DNA of 9,537 nucleotides, from NCBI GenBank assembly GCA_035463115.1, contig DATHTO010000055.1, forward strand, positions 1 through 9,537. The letters are read 5' to 3'. The notes beneath the pieces were generated by a model. It was given only the letters and a program-made list of their open reading frames with translations, had not been told where the DNA came from and did not search any database. This DNA is from BPGL01 sp035463115 (GTDB lineage: Bacteria; Actinomycetota; UBA4738; HRBIN12). A program made the translations under genes and the position numbers. Shown in pieces: positions 1 through 5,090 of this stretch (position 1 is the stretch's first letter; each line of letters begins with the position of its first letter).

Positions 1-92
1 GCGACGACGCCGCCGGCGATCGCGCATCCGAGCGGGATCAGCCACAGGCTCGTCCGTAGCCGGTGATTGACGAGGAACCAGAAGCGACGCAC
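1..92 (-). CDS. DUF2254-like membrane protein, N-terminal fragment (cut by window edge)
   Basis: Only the first 30 codons are present, because the gene runs off the left edge. The GTG at 92-90 is the chosen start: an in-frame TGA lies shortly upstream, and a purine-rich GGGGAAG precedes it. The peptide begins VRRFWFLVN, then LRTSLWLIPLG, then a small hydrophobic stretch. The basic-aromatic start followed by LR-S-LW-(I/V)P resembles the N-terminus of DUF2254 integral membrane proteins, whose function is unknown. It lies 53 bases downstream of the heliorhodopsin on the same strand, so co-transcription is possible. The family call rests on a short segment and should be treated as provisional. 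That a membrane protein begins here is more certain than which family it belongs to. Confidence 0.55.
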   Translation of the reverse strand, partial: MRRFWFLVNHRLRTSLWLIPLGCAIAGGVV

Positions 93-145
93 GAGAAGAC
101 GTCTTCCCCGCTGTGGGCGGAGTCAATCGAGCCGGCGTTCCGAGG

Positions 146-928
146 TCAGGCCAGCGAGCCGCCGAAGATCTGCCAGGCGAGGACCGACTTCGCGACGAGG
201 CTGAGCACCAGGTACGCCTTCTCTCCGAACGCGTAGTCGCGCCACGGGCCGACGCCGCGGTACTGCAGCCACTGGTTCAGCCCGAAGCTGAAGAAGAACA
301 GGAACTGCGCCACGACGATGCCGTACACGAAGGTGGGGACCGTGTCGGCGCCGACCACGTTCGTCACGATCGCGGCCCACGGCGCGATGCCGACGAGGGT
401 TCCGAACCAGAAGGGGAGCATCGTCGTGTCGTTCCGGCCCGGCGGGTTCATCCGCTCCTGGATCCATCCGAACAGGATCATCCCGACGTTCGCGCCGGCG
501 ATCGCGAGCACCGCGTCGATCCCCGTGATGCCGGAGTAGAACGCGATCAGGATCACCATCAGCGTCGCGCTGAAGGCGTACTCGACCCAGCGGAAGCGGT
601 TGATCCCGCGACGGAGGTCGCGTTCGTACGTGGCCCGCGCGACGGTCGCCGTCAGGAGATGGTCGAGGGCGGCGAGCCCCAGGAAGATCGCGACCGCCCA
701 GCCGATCCTGACCTCGAACAGCGGTTCCGGCGCGGGCGGGGCCGTGCCCGGCGGACCGGTGGGGAACGACGAGGTCACCGAGATCGCGAACGAACCCGCG
801 AGCGCGACGATCGCCGCTGCCTGCGCGAGGTGCAGCACGGTGAGCCCGAGGTTCCAGCGCCGGAGGTTCCGCAGCCGCCGATCGTCGACCCCCGATGCCG
901 TCGCGTCCCGTCGCGCGGTGCCGTCCAT
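146..928 (-). CDS. heR: Heliorhodopsin (retinal-binding seven-helix photoreceptor)
   Basis: This 260-residue protein is a heliorhodopsin, a microbial rhodopsin relative whose membrane orientation is inverted (N-terminus cytoplasmic). Visible hallmarks are RRWNLGLTVLHLAQA in helix 1 (His33), ALDHLL in helix 2 or 3 (His90), RWVEYAFSATLM with Glu116 as probable Schiff-base counterion, FGWIQE, LPFWFG, FFFSFGLNQWLQYR, and SLVAKSVLAWQ in helix 7 with Lys247 as the retinal-linking lysine. Residues 51-72 form the long A-B loop typical of the family. Length matches known members (about 250-270). Heliorhodopsins have slow photocycles and no ion pumping, and are thought to be sensory or regulatory; the partner is unknown. 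The ATG at 928 has only GAGG two bases upstream, so the mRNA may be leaderless. A hairpin at 999-1030 separates it from the DUF4386 gene, implying its own promoter. No retinal-synthesis gene (carotenoid oxygenase) is visible here. Confidence 0.97.
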   Translation of the reverse strand: MDGTARRDATASGVDDRRLRNLRRWNLGLTVLHLAQAAAIVALAGSFAISVTSSFPTGPPGTAPPAPEPLFEVRIGWAVAIFLGLAALDHLLTATVARATYERDLRRGINRFRWVEYAFSATLMVILIAFYSGITGIDAVLAIAGANVGMILFGWIQERMNPPGRNDTTMLPFWFGTLVGIAPWAAIVTNVVGADTVPTFVYGIVVAQFLFFFSFGLNQWLQYRGVGPWRDYAFGEKAYLVLSLVAKSVLAWQIFGGSLA

Positions 929-945
929 GCCTCGAGTATCCCGCG
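929..945 (-). promoter_or_regulatory. Candidate -10 element of a leaderless heliorhodopsin transcript
   Basis: On the minus strand, GATACT (940-935) lies 6 bases before the ATG at 928 and matches the -10 consensus at four of six positions. A -10 element here would start RNA at or next to the ATG, consistent with the weak ribosome-binding site. No convincing -35 box was found. The SARP-type heptamer array seen elsewhere in the window is absent upstream of this hexamer. Confidence 0.3.
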
Positions 946-998
946 CCCGACGCGTCGCCGGGCGTCGTGAACCTGGGCAACAGGGCGCAGGAACGGGC

Positions 999-1030
999 GG
1001 AGGGCGCCCGCGTCGACGCGGGCGCCCTCC
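999..1030 (-). terminator. 32-bp perfect palindrome downstream of the DUF4386 gene, probable terminator
   Basis: Arms 999-1012 and 1017-1030 are perfect complements (GGAGGGCGCCCGCG and its reverse complement) around a TCGA loop, giving a 14-bp, very GC-rich stem. It begins 30 bases past the DUF4386 stop codon. There is no U-tract on either strand. U-less hairpins of this kind are common actinobacterial terminators. It would insulate the heliorhodopsin gene from upstream transcription. Confidence 0.7.
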
Positions 1031-1060
1031 TGGACCGGCATCGCCGATCGGCCGTCGGGG

Positions 1061-1804
1061 TCACGCCACCGACATGGTCGGCTCGACCGCGCCGCTGCGG
1101 ATCTCGATCGTGTCCGTGATCGGGCTCGGTCGGAACCCCTTCCAGGCGACGTAGATCCCGAGCGACGCCTCCCAGGCGATCTCGGGCAGCGCCAGCAGGA
1201 ACGAGGGCCCGGAGCCGTTCTCGTACACCCCGAAGAGCGTGAAGACGAACGACAGGATCAGCATCGGTCCGCCGATCAGTCCGAGCATCGCCATGCGGCG
1301 CGGGACGAGCCCCGAGCGGTACATGAGGTAACCGAGCAGGAGGCCGTTGCCGAAGCCGACCACCAGGCCGGGACCGAAGAGGAACGCCCACTCGTACGTG
1401 CTCACGAGCGAGCCACCCTGCGCGGTGAGGGCGGCCGCCGACGCGCCGGTGGCCCCGGCGAGCGCCTGGCTGACGCTGACCACCGAGATGATGCTGATCA
1501 GCCCGACCAGGATGAAGGCCGACTCGGTGAAGCGCGCCGCCACGTACCCGAGCGCGGCACCTTCGCTCTGGCGCCTCGCGATGGGGTAGAGCACGACAGC
1601 CGTGGCGATGTTGGCCGCGATCACGCCGAACTCGAGGATCGCCCCGAGGTACATCTTCGTCTCGTCCAGAGCGCCGGGAACGAAGCGCATGTCGCTCCAG
1701 CTCGCACCGAGCCCGCTCACGAACAGCAGTCGGGCCGGGATCGAGGTGACGAAGGTGGCGATGAACAGCCACCCGAAGAGCCGTGCCGTCCTCTGCGTAT
1801 CCAT
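1061..1804 (-). CDS. DUF4386 family membrane protein
   Basis: This is a 247-residue polytopic membrane protein. The start is the ATG at 1804 (MDTQRTARLFGWLFIATFV), because a strong GGAGGAG ribosome-binding site lies 5-10 bases upstream. An in-frame ATG at 1870 lacks such a site and overlaps the proposed -10 element. Hydrophobic segments lie near residues 10-30, 52-75, 85-112, 137-163, 170-193 and 200-222. ARLLFVSGLG near the first membrane segment, the loop carrying LDETKMYLGAILEFG, and the overall length fit DUF4386, an uncharacterised family. Upstream, 1883-1911 holds an array of heptamers in the same orientation as the gene, followed by a -10-like hexamer at 1874-1869. This predicts SARP-dependent transcription with an untranslated leader of about 57 bases. 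The hairpin at 999-1030 ends the unit. No catalytic motif is visible, so its biochemical role is unknown. Confidence 0.85.
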   Translation of the reverse strand: MDTQRTARLFGWLFIATFVTSIPARLLFVSGLGASWSDMRFVPGALDETKMYLGAILEFGVIAANIATAVVLYPIARRQSEGAALGYVAARFTESAFILVGLISIISVVSVSQALAGATGASAAALTAQGGSLVSTYEWAFLFGPGLVVGFGNGLLLGYLMYRSGLVPRRMAMLGLIGGPMLILSFVFTLFGVYENGSGPSFLLALPEIAWEASLGIYVAWKGFRPSPITDTIEIRSGAVEPTMSVA

Positions 1805-1868
1805 CGGACTCCTCCTCCGCCTCGGATGGAGACCCGGTCGGGGCCTGCGTGCATCCTCGGTCGGGGGC

Positions 1869-1911
1869 ATCCTCCGCAGAGGCCGTCACCGCGCCGTGAC
1901 GCCGGCGTGAC
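1869..1911 (-). promoter_or_regulatory. SARP-type operator/promoter B, facing the DUF4386 gene
   Basis: Read on the minus strand: heptamers GTCACGC (1911-1905), GTCACGG (1900-1894) and GTGACGG (1889-1883), each 11 bp from the next, then 8 bp, then the -10-like hexamer GAGGAT (1874-1869). Heptameric direct repeats at 11-bp period with 8 bp to the -10 are the established layout of SARP/AfsR sites, where the activator sits over the -35 region. Over the 29-bp repeat region, 25 positions are identical to the array at 2735-2763 on the other side of the SARP gene. Confidence 0.65.
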
Positions 1912-1945
1912 GCGCGCGATCGCCCCGCGATGAAGGGGTCGGCCC

Positions 1946-2704
1946 TCAGTCCCGGCGCTCGGACGAGAGGTCGTCGACGAGCGATCGGAGCCGGTCGGTC
2001 GGCTCGACGCCGAGCTCGTCCTTCAGCAGCTCGGAGTAGCCGGCGAACTCACGGAGCGCCTCCGACCGGTTCCCTTCGGCGATGTGCACGCGGATCAGTG
2101 CCGCCCGCGGGCTCTCTCGGAGCGGCTCGGCTCGGACGGCGGCGACCGCGGAGGCCGACGCGCATCCGAACCGTCGGCCGGTGGTCAGGCGTTCGGCCAG
2201 CGCTTCGAGCGCGTGCAGGCGCAGCTGGCGCCATCCCTCGGCCTCCACGACCACCCAGTCGTCGTACCAGTCCGGCAAGAGATCGGCCGACAGCGTCCGG
2301 ATGGTTCCGGGGAGGGGATCCGTCGCGATCGGCGTGCGCGGGGTCGCGACGAGATCGCGAGCCAGCGCCCGAGCGGCCCACAGGTCGACCGAGACGCCGC
2401 TCGACAGCCCGAGCTCGCGCGTCGAGGCGTCGACCAGCGCCCGGGCCCCCTCGGGGAGGCGCGCCAGCGCGGAACGGAGGCTCGCCGCCCCCTGGACGTC
2501 GGGCGCCATCGGCCACAGGATGCCCGCGACGGCTTGGCGCTTCACCGGCCTGCCCCGGAGCGCGAGGAACGCGAGGAGGCGCTGCGAGCCCTCGGCGAGC
2601 GACACCGGCGGTCCGTCGATCGCGACGGAGAACCCGCCGAGCAGCGAGATGAGCGGTGGGCGCAGCGGCTCGAGCCCGAACGCCGTCTCTCCTTCGACCG
2701 CCAC
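1946..2704 (-). CDS. SARP family transcriptional regulator (winged helix plus BTAD domain)
   Basis: This 252-residue protein is a short SARP. An OmpR-like winged-helix DNA-binding domain occupies about residues 18-100 (ISLLGGFSVAIDG, GSQRLLAFLALRGRPVKRQAVAGILW, ASLRSALARL). A bacterial transcriptional activation domain follows at about 125-245 (LLPDWYDDWVVVEAE, RQLRLHALEALAERL, EPLRESPRAALIRVHIAEGN, ELGVEPTDRL). No NB-ARC or TPR extension is present, so it is the small type. The GTG at 2704 is supported by a GGAGG five to six bases upstream. SARPs activate transcription by binding heptameric direct repeats and contacting RNA polymerase. This gene is flanked on both sides by such repeats (1883-1911 and 2735-2763), so the divergent small-protein/flavoprotein pair and the DUF4386 gene are its likely targets. 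It may also control itself, since the 2735 array lies about 30 bases from its start codon. Confidence 0.93.
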   Translation of the reverse strand: MAVEGETAFGLEPLRPPLISLLGGFSVAIDGPPVSLAEGSQRLLAFLALRGRPVKRQAVAGILWPMAPDVQGAASLRSALARLPEGARALVDASTRELGLSSGVSVDLWAARALARDLVATPRTPIATDPLPGTIRTLSADLLPDWYDDWVVVEAEGWRQLRLHALEALAERLTTGRRFGCASASAVAAVRAEPLRESPRAALIRVHIAEGNRSEALREFAGYSELLKDELGVEPTDRLRSLVDDLSSERRD

Positions 2705-2734
2705 TCTGCCCTCCGCTCCGTGTGCGCTTCGCCT

Positions 2735-2777
2735 GTCACGTCTGCGTCACGCTGCGGTGACGGCACATCGTAACGAT
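2735..2777 (+). promoter_or_regulatory. SARP-type operator/promoter A, facing the small-protein/flavoprotein operon
   Basis: Heptamers GTCACGT (2735-2741), GTCACGC (2746-2752) and GTGACGG (2757-2763) repeat at exactly 11 bp. An 8-bp gap follows, then the -10-like hexamer AACGAT (2772-2777), which matches TATAAT at positions 2, 5 and 6. Transcription would start near 2784, the ATG of the next gene, predicting a leaderless mRNA and explaining why that gene has no ribosome-binding site. The array is almost identical to the one at 1883-1911, which supports a common regulator. Confidence 0.7.
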
Positions 2778-2783
2778 GCCCAC

Positions 2784-3017
2784 ATGGACGACCGGGTGAG
2801 ACCTTCGGTGTTGATCATCCGCACGTGGCGCGAGGACGGTTCCGATCGGTCGTTCCGAGCGCAGATCCGCGTCGCGACCGACGTCTCGTCGGGTTCGTCC
2901 TCGACGGTGCACGTCGCAGACCCCGACGCGGCCCTCGAGGTCGTCCGTGGATTCCTTCACGGGAAGGACGTCGACACGGGTCGAGGATCGGCCGGATCGG
3001 GAGAGGATCGACGGTGA
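2784..3017 (+). CDS. 77-residue hypothetical protein, first gene of a SARP-controlled operon
   Basis: The protein is 77 residues from the ATG at 2784. I do not recognise the family with confidence. The N-terminal half looks like alternating beta strands (PSVLIIRTWRED, SFRAQIRVATDV, STVHVADPD), followed by a helix (DAALEVVRGFLHG) and a polar tail with no structure suggested. This resembles the layout of small actinobacterial proteins of unknown function that carry a strand-rich core and end in a short helix. No membrane segment, signal peptide or cysteine is present. No Shine-Dalgarno is visible, and the candidate -10 at 2772-2777 suggests translation of a leaderless mRNA. Its stop TGA overlaps the GTG start of the flavoprotein (GTGA at 3014-3017), so the two are translationally coupled. 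A role as partner or regulator of the flavoprotein is an inference from that coupling only. Confidence 0.75.
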   Translation: MDDRVRPSVLIIRTWREDGSDRSFRAQIRVATDVSSGSSSTVHVADPDAALEVVRGFLHGKDVDTGRGSAGSGEDRR

Positions 3018-3970
3018 ACGGCACGTCGAACGTCGAACGCGAGATGAGCGCGGATCCGTGGGAGTGCGTCATCGTCGGAGGCGGCGCGGCGGGCCTGAGC
3101 GCGGCGTTGGTCCTCGGGCGCGCGCGTCGTCGCATCCTGGTCGTCGACGCCGGCGAACAGAGCAACCGCCCCGCCGAGGGCATCGGCGGTCTGTTGGGCC
3201 ACGACCGCCGCCCTCCGGACGAGCTGTTTCGCGTCGGCCGCGCCGAGCTTTCCGCGTATCCGAGCGTGGTGTTCCGTGCGGCCCGTGTCGCCGCCGCCGT
3301 CGATCGCGGAACGACCTTCGACGTCGAGCTCGACGACGGTTCGCGCGAGCCGACGCGAACGCTCCTGCTCGCGACCGGGATGGACTACGAGCTCCCGGAC
3401 ATCCCGGGGGTGCGCGAGCGGTGGGGCGGCTCGGTGTTCCACTGCCCGTTCTGTCACGGCTGGGAGGTGCGCGACCGCCGGCTCGGGGTGCTCGACCGCA
3501 GCGATCGGGTCGTCGAGCGCGCCGTGCTGCTGCGGTCGTGGAGCGACGACGTGACCGTCTACGCGGACGGCCCCTTGGAGCTGGACCCGCACGATCGCGG
3601 GCGACTCGCGCGTGCCGGCATCGCCGTCGACGAGCGCGTCGTCGCGGGACTGCGCGGCTCCGGTCAGCGTCTCGATGCGATCGCGTTCGACGACGGGAGC
3701 GAGCGCGGGTGCGAGGCGCTGCTCGTGCCCTCGCCGCTCCGACAGCGCTCGCCGCTCGCGGCCGATCTCGGTGTCGGCGTCGTCGACCCGTCATCACCGC
3801 GTGGTCCGCTGGCGGTCGATCGCATGTTCCGGACGAGCGTGCCCCGCGTCTACGCGGCAGGGGATGCAGCCGGAGACGCGCTTCCGTCGGTCGCGAGCGC
3901 CGTCGCGGCGGGAGCGACCGCCGGGAAGGCGATCGTGTCGGATCTCGTCGCGGAACTCCTCGAGGTCTAG
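3014..3970 (+). CDS. NAD(P)/FAD-dependent oxidoreductase, thioredoxin-reductase-like with CPFC motif
   Basis: This is a 318-residue flavoprotein. The FAD-binding Rossmann motif is VIVGGGAAGLSAAL (glycines 22-24 and 27), with an acidic ribose-binding residue Asp45 in ILVVDAGEQSN. A redox-active CPFC lies at 144-147 within FHCPFCHGWE, and the C-terminal FAD motif is VYAAGDAAG (Tyr280-Asp284). The CxxCHG(W/Y)E signature places it near the thioredoxin-reductase-like dithiol oxidases (GliT/HlmI-type) and related bacterial oxidoreductases, not classical TrxB. The second nucleotide-binding site is degenerate: where TrxB has GxGxxA, this protein has LGVLDRSDRVVERA (157-170), so NADPH use is doubtful. 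The GTG at 3014 is chosen because it overlaps the upstream stop (GTGA) and has GAGAGGA in front; an internal ATG at 3044 is a weaker alternative. A role in thiol-disulfide redox or disulfide formation in a small molecule is likely. Its substrate is not evident. Confidence 0.9.
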   Translation: MNGTSNVEREMSADPWECVIVGGGAAGLSAALVLGRARRRILVVDAGEQSNRPAEGIGGLLGHDRRPPDELFRVGRAELSAYPSVVFRAARVAAAVDRGTTFDVELDDGSREPTRTLLLATGMDYELPDIPGVRERWGGSVFHCPFCHGWEVRDRRLGVLDRSDRVVERAVLLRSWSDDVTVYADGPLELDPHDRGRLARAGIAVDERVVAGLRGSGQRLDAIAFDDGSERGCEALLVPSPLRQRSPLAADLGVGVVDPSSPRGPLAVDRMFRTSVPRVYAAGDAAGDALPSVASAVAAGATAGKAIVSDLVAELLEV

Positions 3971-4998
3971 GGCGCGATCCTCACGATCTTCGCTCCGCCC
4001 GGGATCAGCGCCTCGACGGTCGCCACGACACGGCGCTCCGACGCGGCGGTCGCCGTCGGCATCGTGAGGCCGCGTGCGATCCGCTCGCAGTCGATTTCCG
4101 ATCCGCGGACGCGGCAGGCGTTCACGCTTCCACCGACGCCCGCGCCGGATTCGGCGGCGAACCAGCTCGCCTCGTCGAGCTCCGTCACGTACAGCGTGCC
4201 TCCCGGGCCGGACGACAGATCGATGATCGATGTGAAACCGTCGCCGACGACCTCGCACTTCGAGCTCTCGCCGCACACCGCGTGGTGGGCGTCGGGCTCG
4301 ACGCGCCAGATGCGGGACTCGCGGCGCGGCGCGGGGAAGCCCTTCAGCTCGCCCACGTAGTAGGCGCCGTCGCGGCCGATCTCGACGCTCGTGGTGACCG
4401 GCTCGGCCGGGATCATGGCCGGAAGCCCGCAGATGTCTTCGGGCCCCTCGGGGCATCCGGCGAGTCGCTTCGCGTTCTCCGTCGAGACGAGCTCGCTCGG
4501 GAACGACGCGATCCAGTCGACGTTCCCGTGGGCGTCGACGCTCAGGAGCGCGTTCCCACCCGCGTCCGCCACCACCGCGAACGACCGGTTGCGCGCGTCG
4601 ACGTCGAACGGGTTCGAGTGGATCTCGCCGCCGTCGGGGTTCACCGCCGCCTCGAACGCGCCGATGTCGGCCCGCTCCCGGAGGCGACCGTGCTTGTACC
4701 AGTAGAGCGTCGAGTCCGTCTCACCGGTCAGCGCATGGATGCCGCCGTTGCGGACCGGCGCCACGTCGACCACGCCCGGGAGCTCGGCGAGGAGCGTCGC
4801 CTGCTTGTTCCGGACGCGGACGATCCCCGCGCCGGCGTCGGCCACGACCAGCCCCGGAGCGTCCCGGATCGTGCTCACGCCGAACAGCGGACCCGCGAAG
4901 TCGTCCGTGAGGACGGGGAGCGCCGTCGCCGGCATCGCGAGGAGCGACAACGTCGCCACGGCCCCGACGACCATGGACACGGAACGACGGAACGACAT
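3967..4998 (-). CDS. ScyD/ScyE family secreted beta-propeller protein
   Basis: The protein is 343 residues and carries a Sec signal peptide (MSFRRSVSMVVGAVATLSLL, probable cleavage after Ala24-Thr-Ala26). The mature part shows propeller-type repeats typical of the ScyD/ScyE family: LVVADAGAGIVRV, AVVADAGGNALLSVDAHGNV, TSVEIGRDGAYYVGELKGFP followed by SRIWRV, and GGTLYVTELDE. The family is named after proteins of the cyanobacterial scytonemin cluster, but bacterial members are widespread and mostly uncharacterised, so no scytonemin role is claimed. Six cysteines occur as three close pairs (182/190, 242/248, 295/304), suggesting disulfides outside the cell. The ATG at 4998 has an excellent GGAGGT six bases upstream; longer upstream starts would remove the signal peptide from the N-terminus. 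Its stop shares a CTAG with the stop of the convergent flavoprotein gene. A possible promoter lies inside the dyad at 5031-5076. Confidence 0.88.
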   Translation of the reverse strand: MSFRRSVSMVVGAVATLSLLAMPATALPVLTDDFAGPLFGVSTIRDAPGLVVADAGAGIVRVRNKQATLLAELPGVVDVAPVRNGGIHALTGETDSTLYWYKHGRLRERADIGAFEAAVNPDGGEIHSNPFDVDARNRSFAVVADAGGNALLSVDAHGNVDWIASFPSELVSTENAKRLAGCPEGPEDICGLPAMIPAEPVTTSVEIGRDGAYYVGELKGFPAPRRESRIWRVEPDAHHAVCGESSKCEVVGDGFTSIIDLSSGPGGTLYVTELDEASWFAAESGAGVGGSVNACRVRGSEIDCERIARGLTMPTATAASERRVVATVEALIPGGAKIVRIAP

Positions 4999-5027
4999 GC
5001 CAGACCTCCGATCGGGGGTGAGGTCCC

Positions 5028-5057
5028 TGTCTACGCCAGGGTCGCGACGCGGGTCAA
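5028..5057 (-). promoter_or_regulatory. Candidate promoter for the ScyD/ScyE-family gene, embedded in a large dyad
   Basis: On the minus strand, TTGACC (5057-5052) and TAGACA (5033-5028) are 18 bp apart. The -35-like box lies mostly in the loop of the 5031-5076 inverted repeat, and the -10-like box straddles the end of one arm. The hexamers are only partial consensus matches, so this is tentative. Confidence 0.3.
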
Positions 5058-5076
5058 GGTCGCGACCCTGGCGTAG
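5031..5076 (-). terminator. 18-bp perfect inverted repeat between the cupin and ScyD/ScyE genes
   Basis: Arms 5031-5048 and 5059-5076 are perfectly complementary over 18 bp around a 10-base loop (5049-5058). It begins 14 bases past the cupin stop on the minus strand, the place expected for a terminator, though no U-tract follows. Each arm also contains the 8-bp palindrome GTCGCGAC, so the region holds nested symmetry. Because it overlaps the possible promoter of the next gene, it could instead, or also, serve as an operator. Confidence 0.65.
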
Positions 5077-5090
5077 GTGGCGGGATGGAG

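Noticed and set aside
146..928. A type-1 ion-pumping rhodopsin (proteorhodopsin or actinorhodopsin)
   Set aside because: Helix C lacks the pump-type DxxxxxxxE/Q pattern. The RWVEY, FGLNQWLQYR and SLVAKS motifs are those of heliorhodopsins.
929..998. A third SARP heptamer array upstream of the heliorhodopsin
   Set aside because: GTTCACG occurs once, but the positions 11 bp on either side do not match and the spacing to the candidate -10 is wrong.
123..1889. A 588-codon open frame on the minus strand across the heliorhodopsin and DUF4386 genes
   Set aside because: Its product is arginine- and proline-rich with no family signature, and it is an out-of-frame shadow of two recognisable membrane proteins, a common effect of high GC.
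3967..4998. A scytonemin biosynthesis gene
   Set aside because: The family name comes from that cluster, but no tryptophan or ScyA-C type genes are nearby, and the family is widespread in non-producing bacteria.
2947..5076. A 709-codon plus-strand open frame
   Set aside because: It overlaps the flavoprotein in another frame and runs antisense to the ScyD/ScyE gene. Its composition is almost all Arg, Gly, Ala and Asp, and no motif is present.
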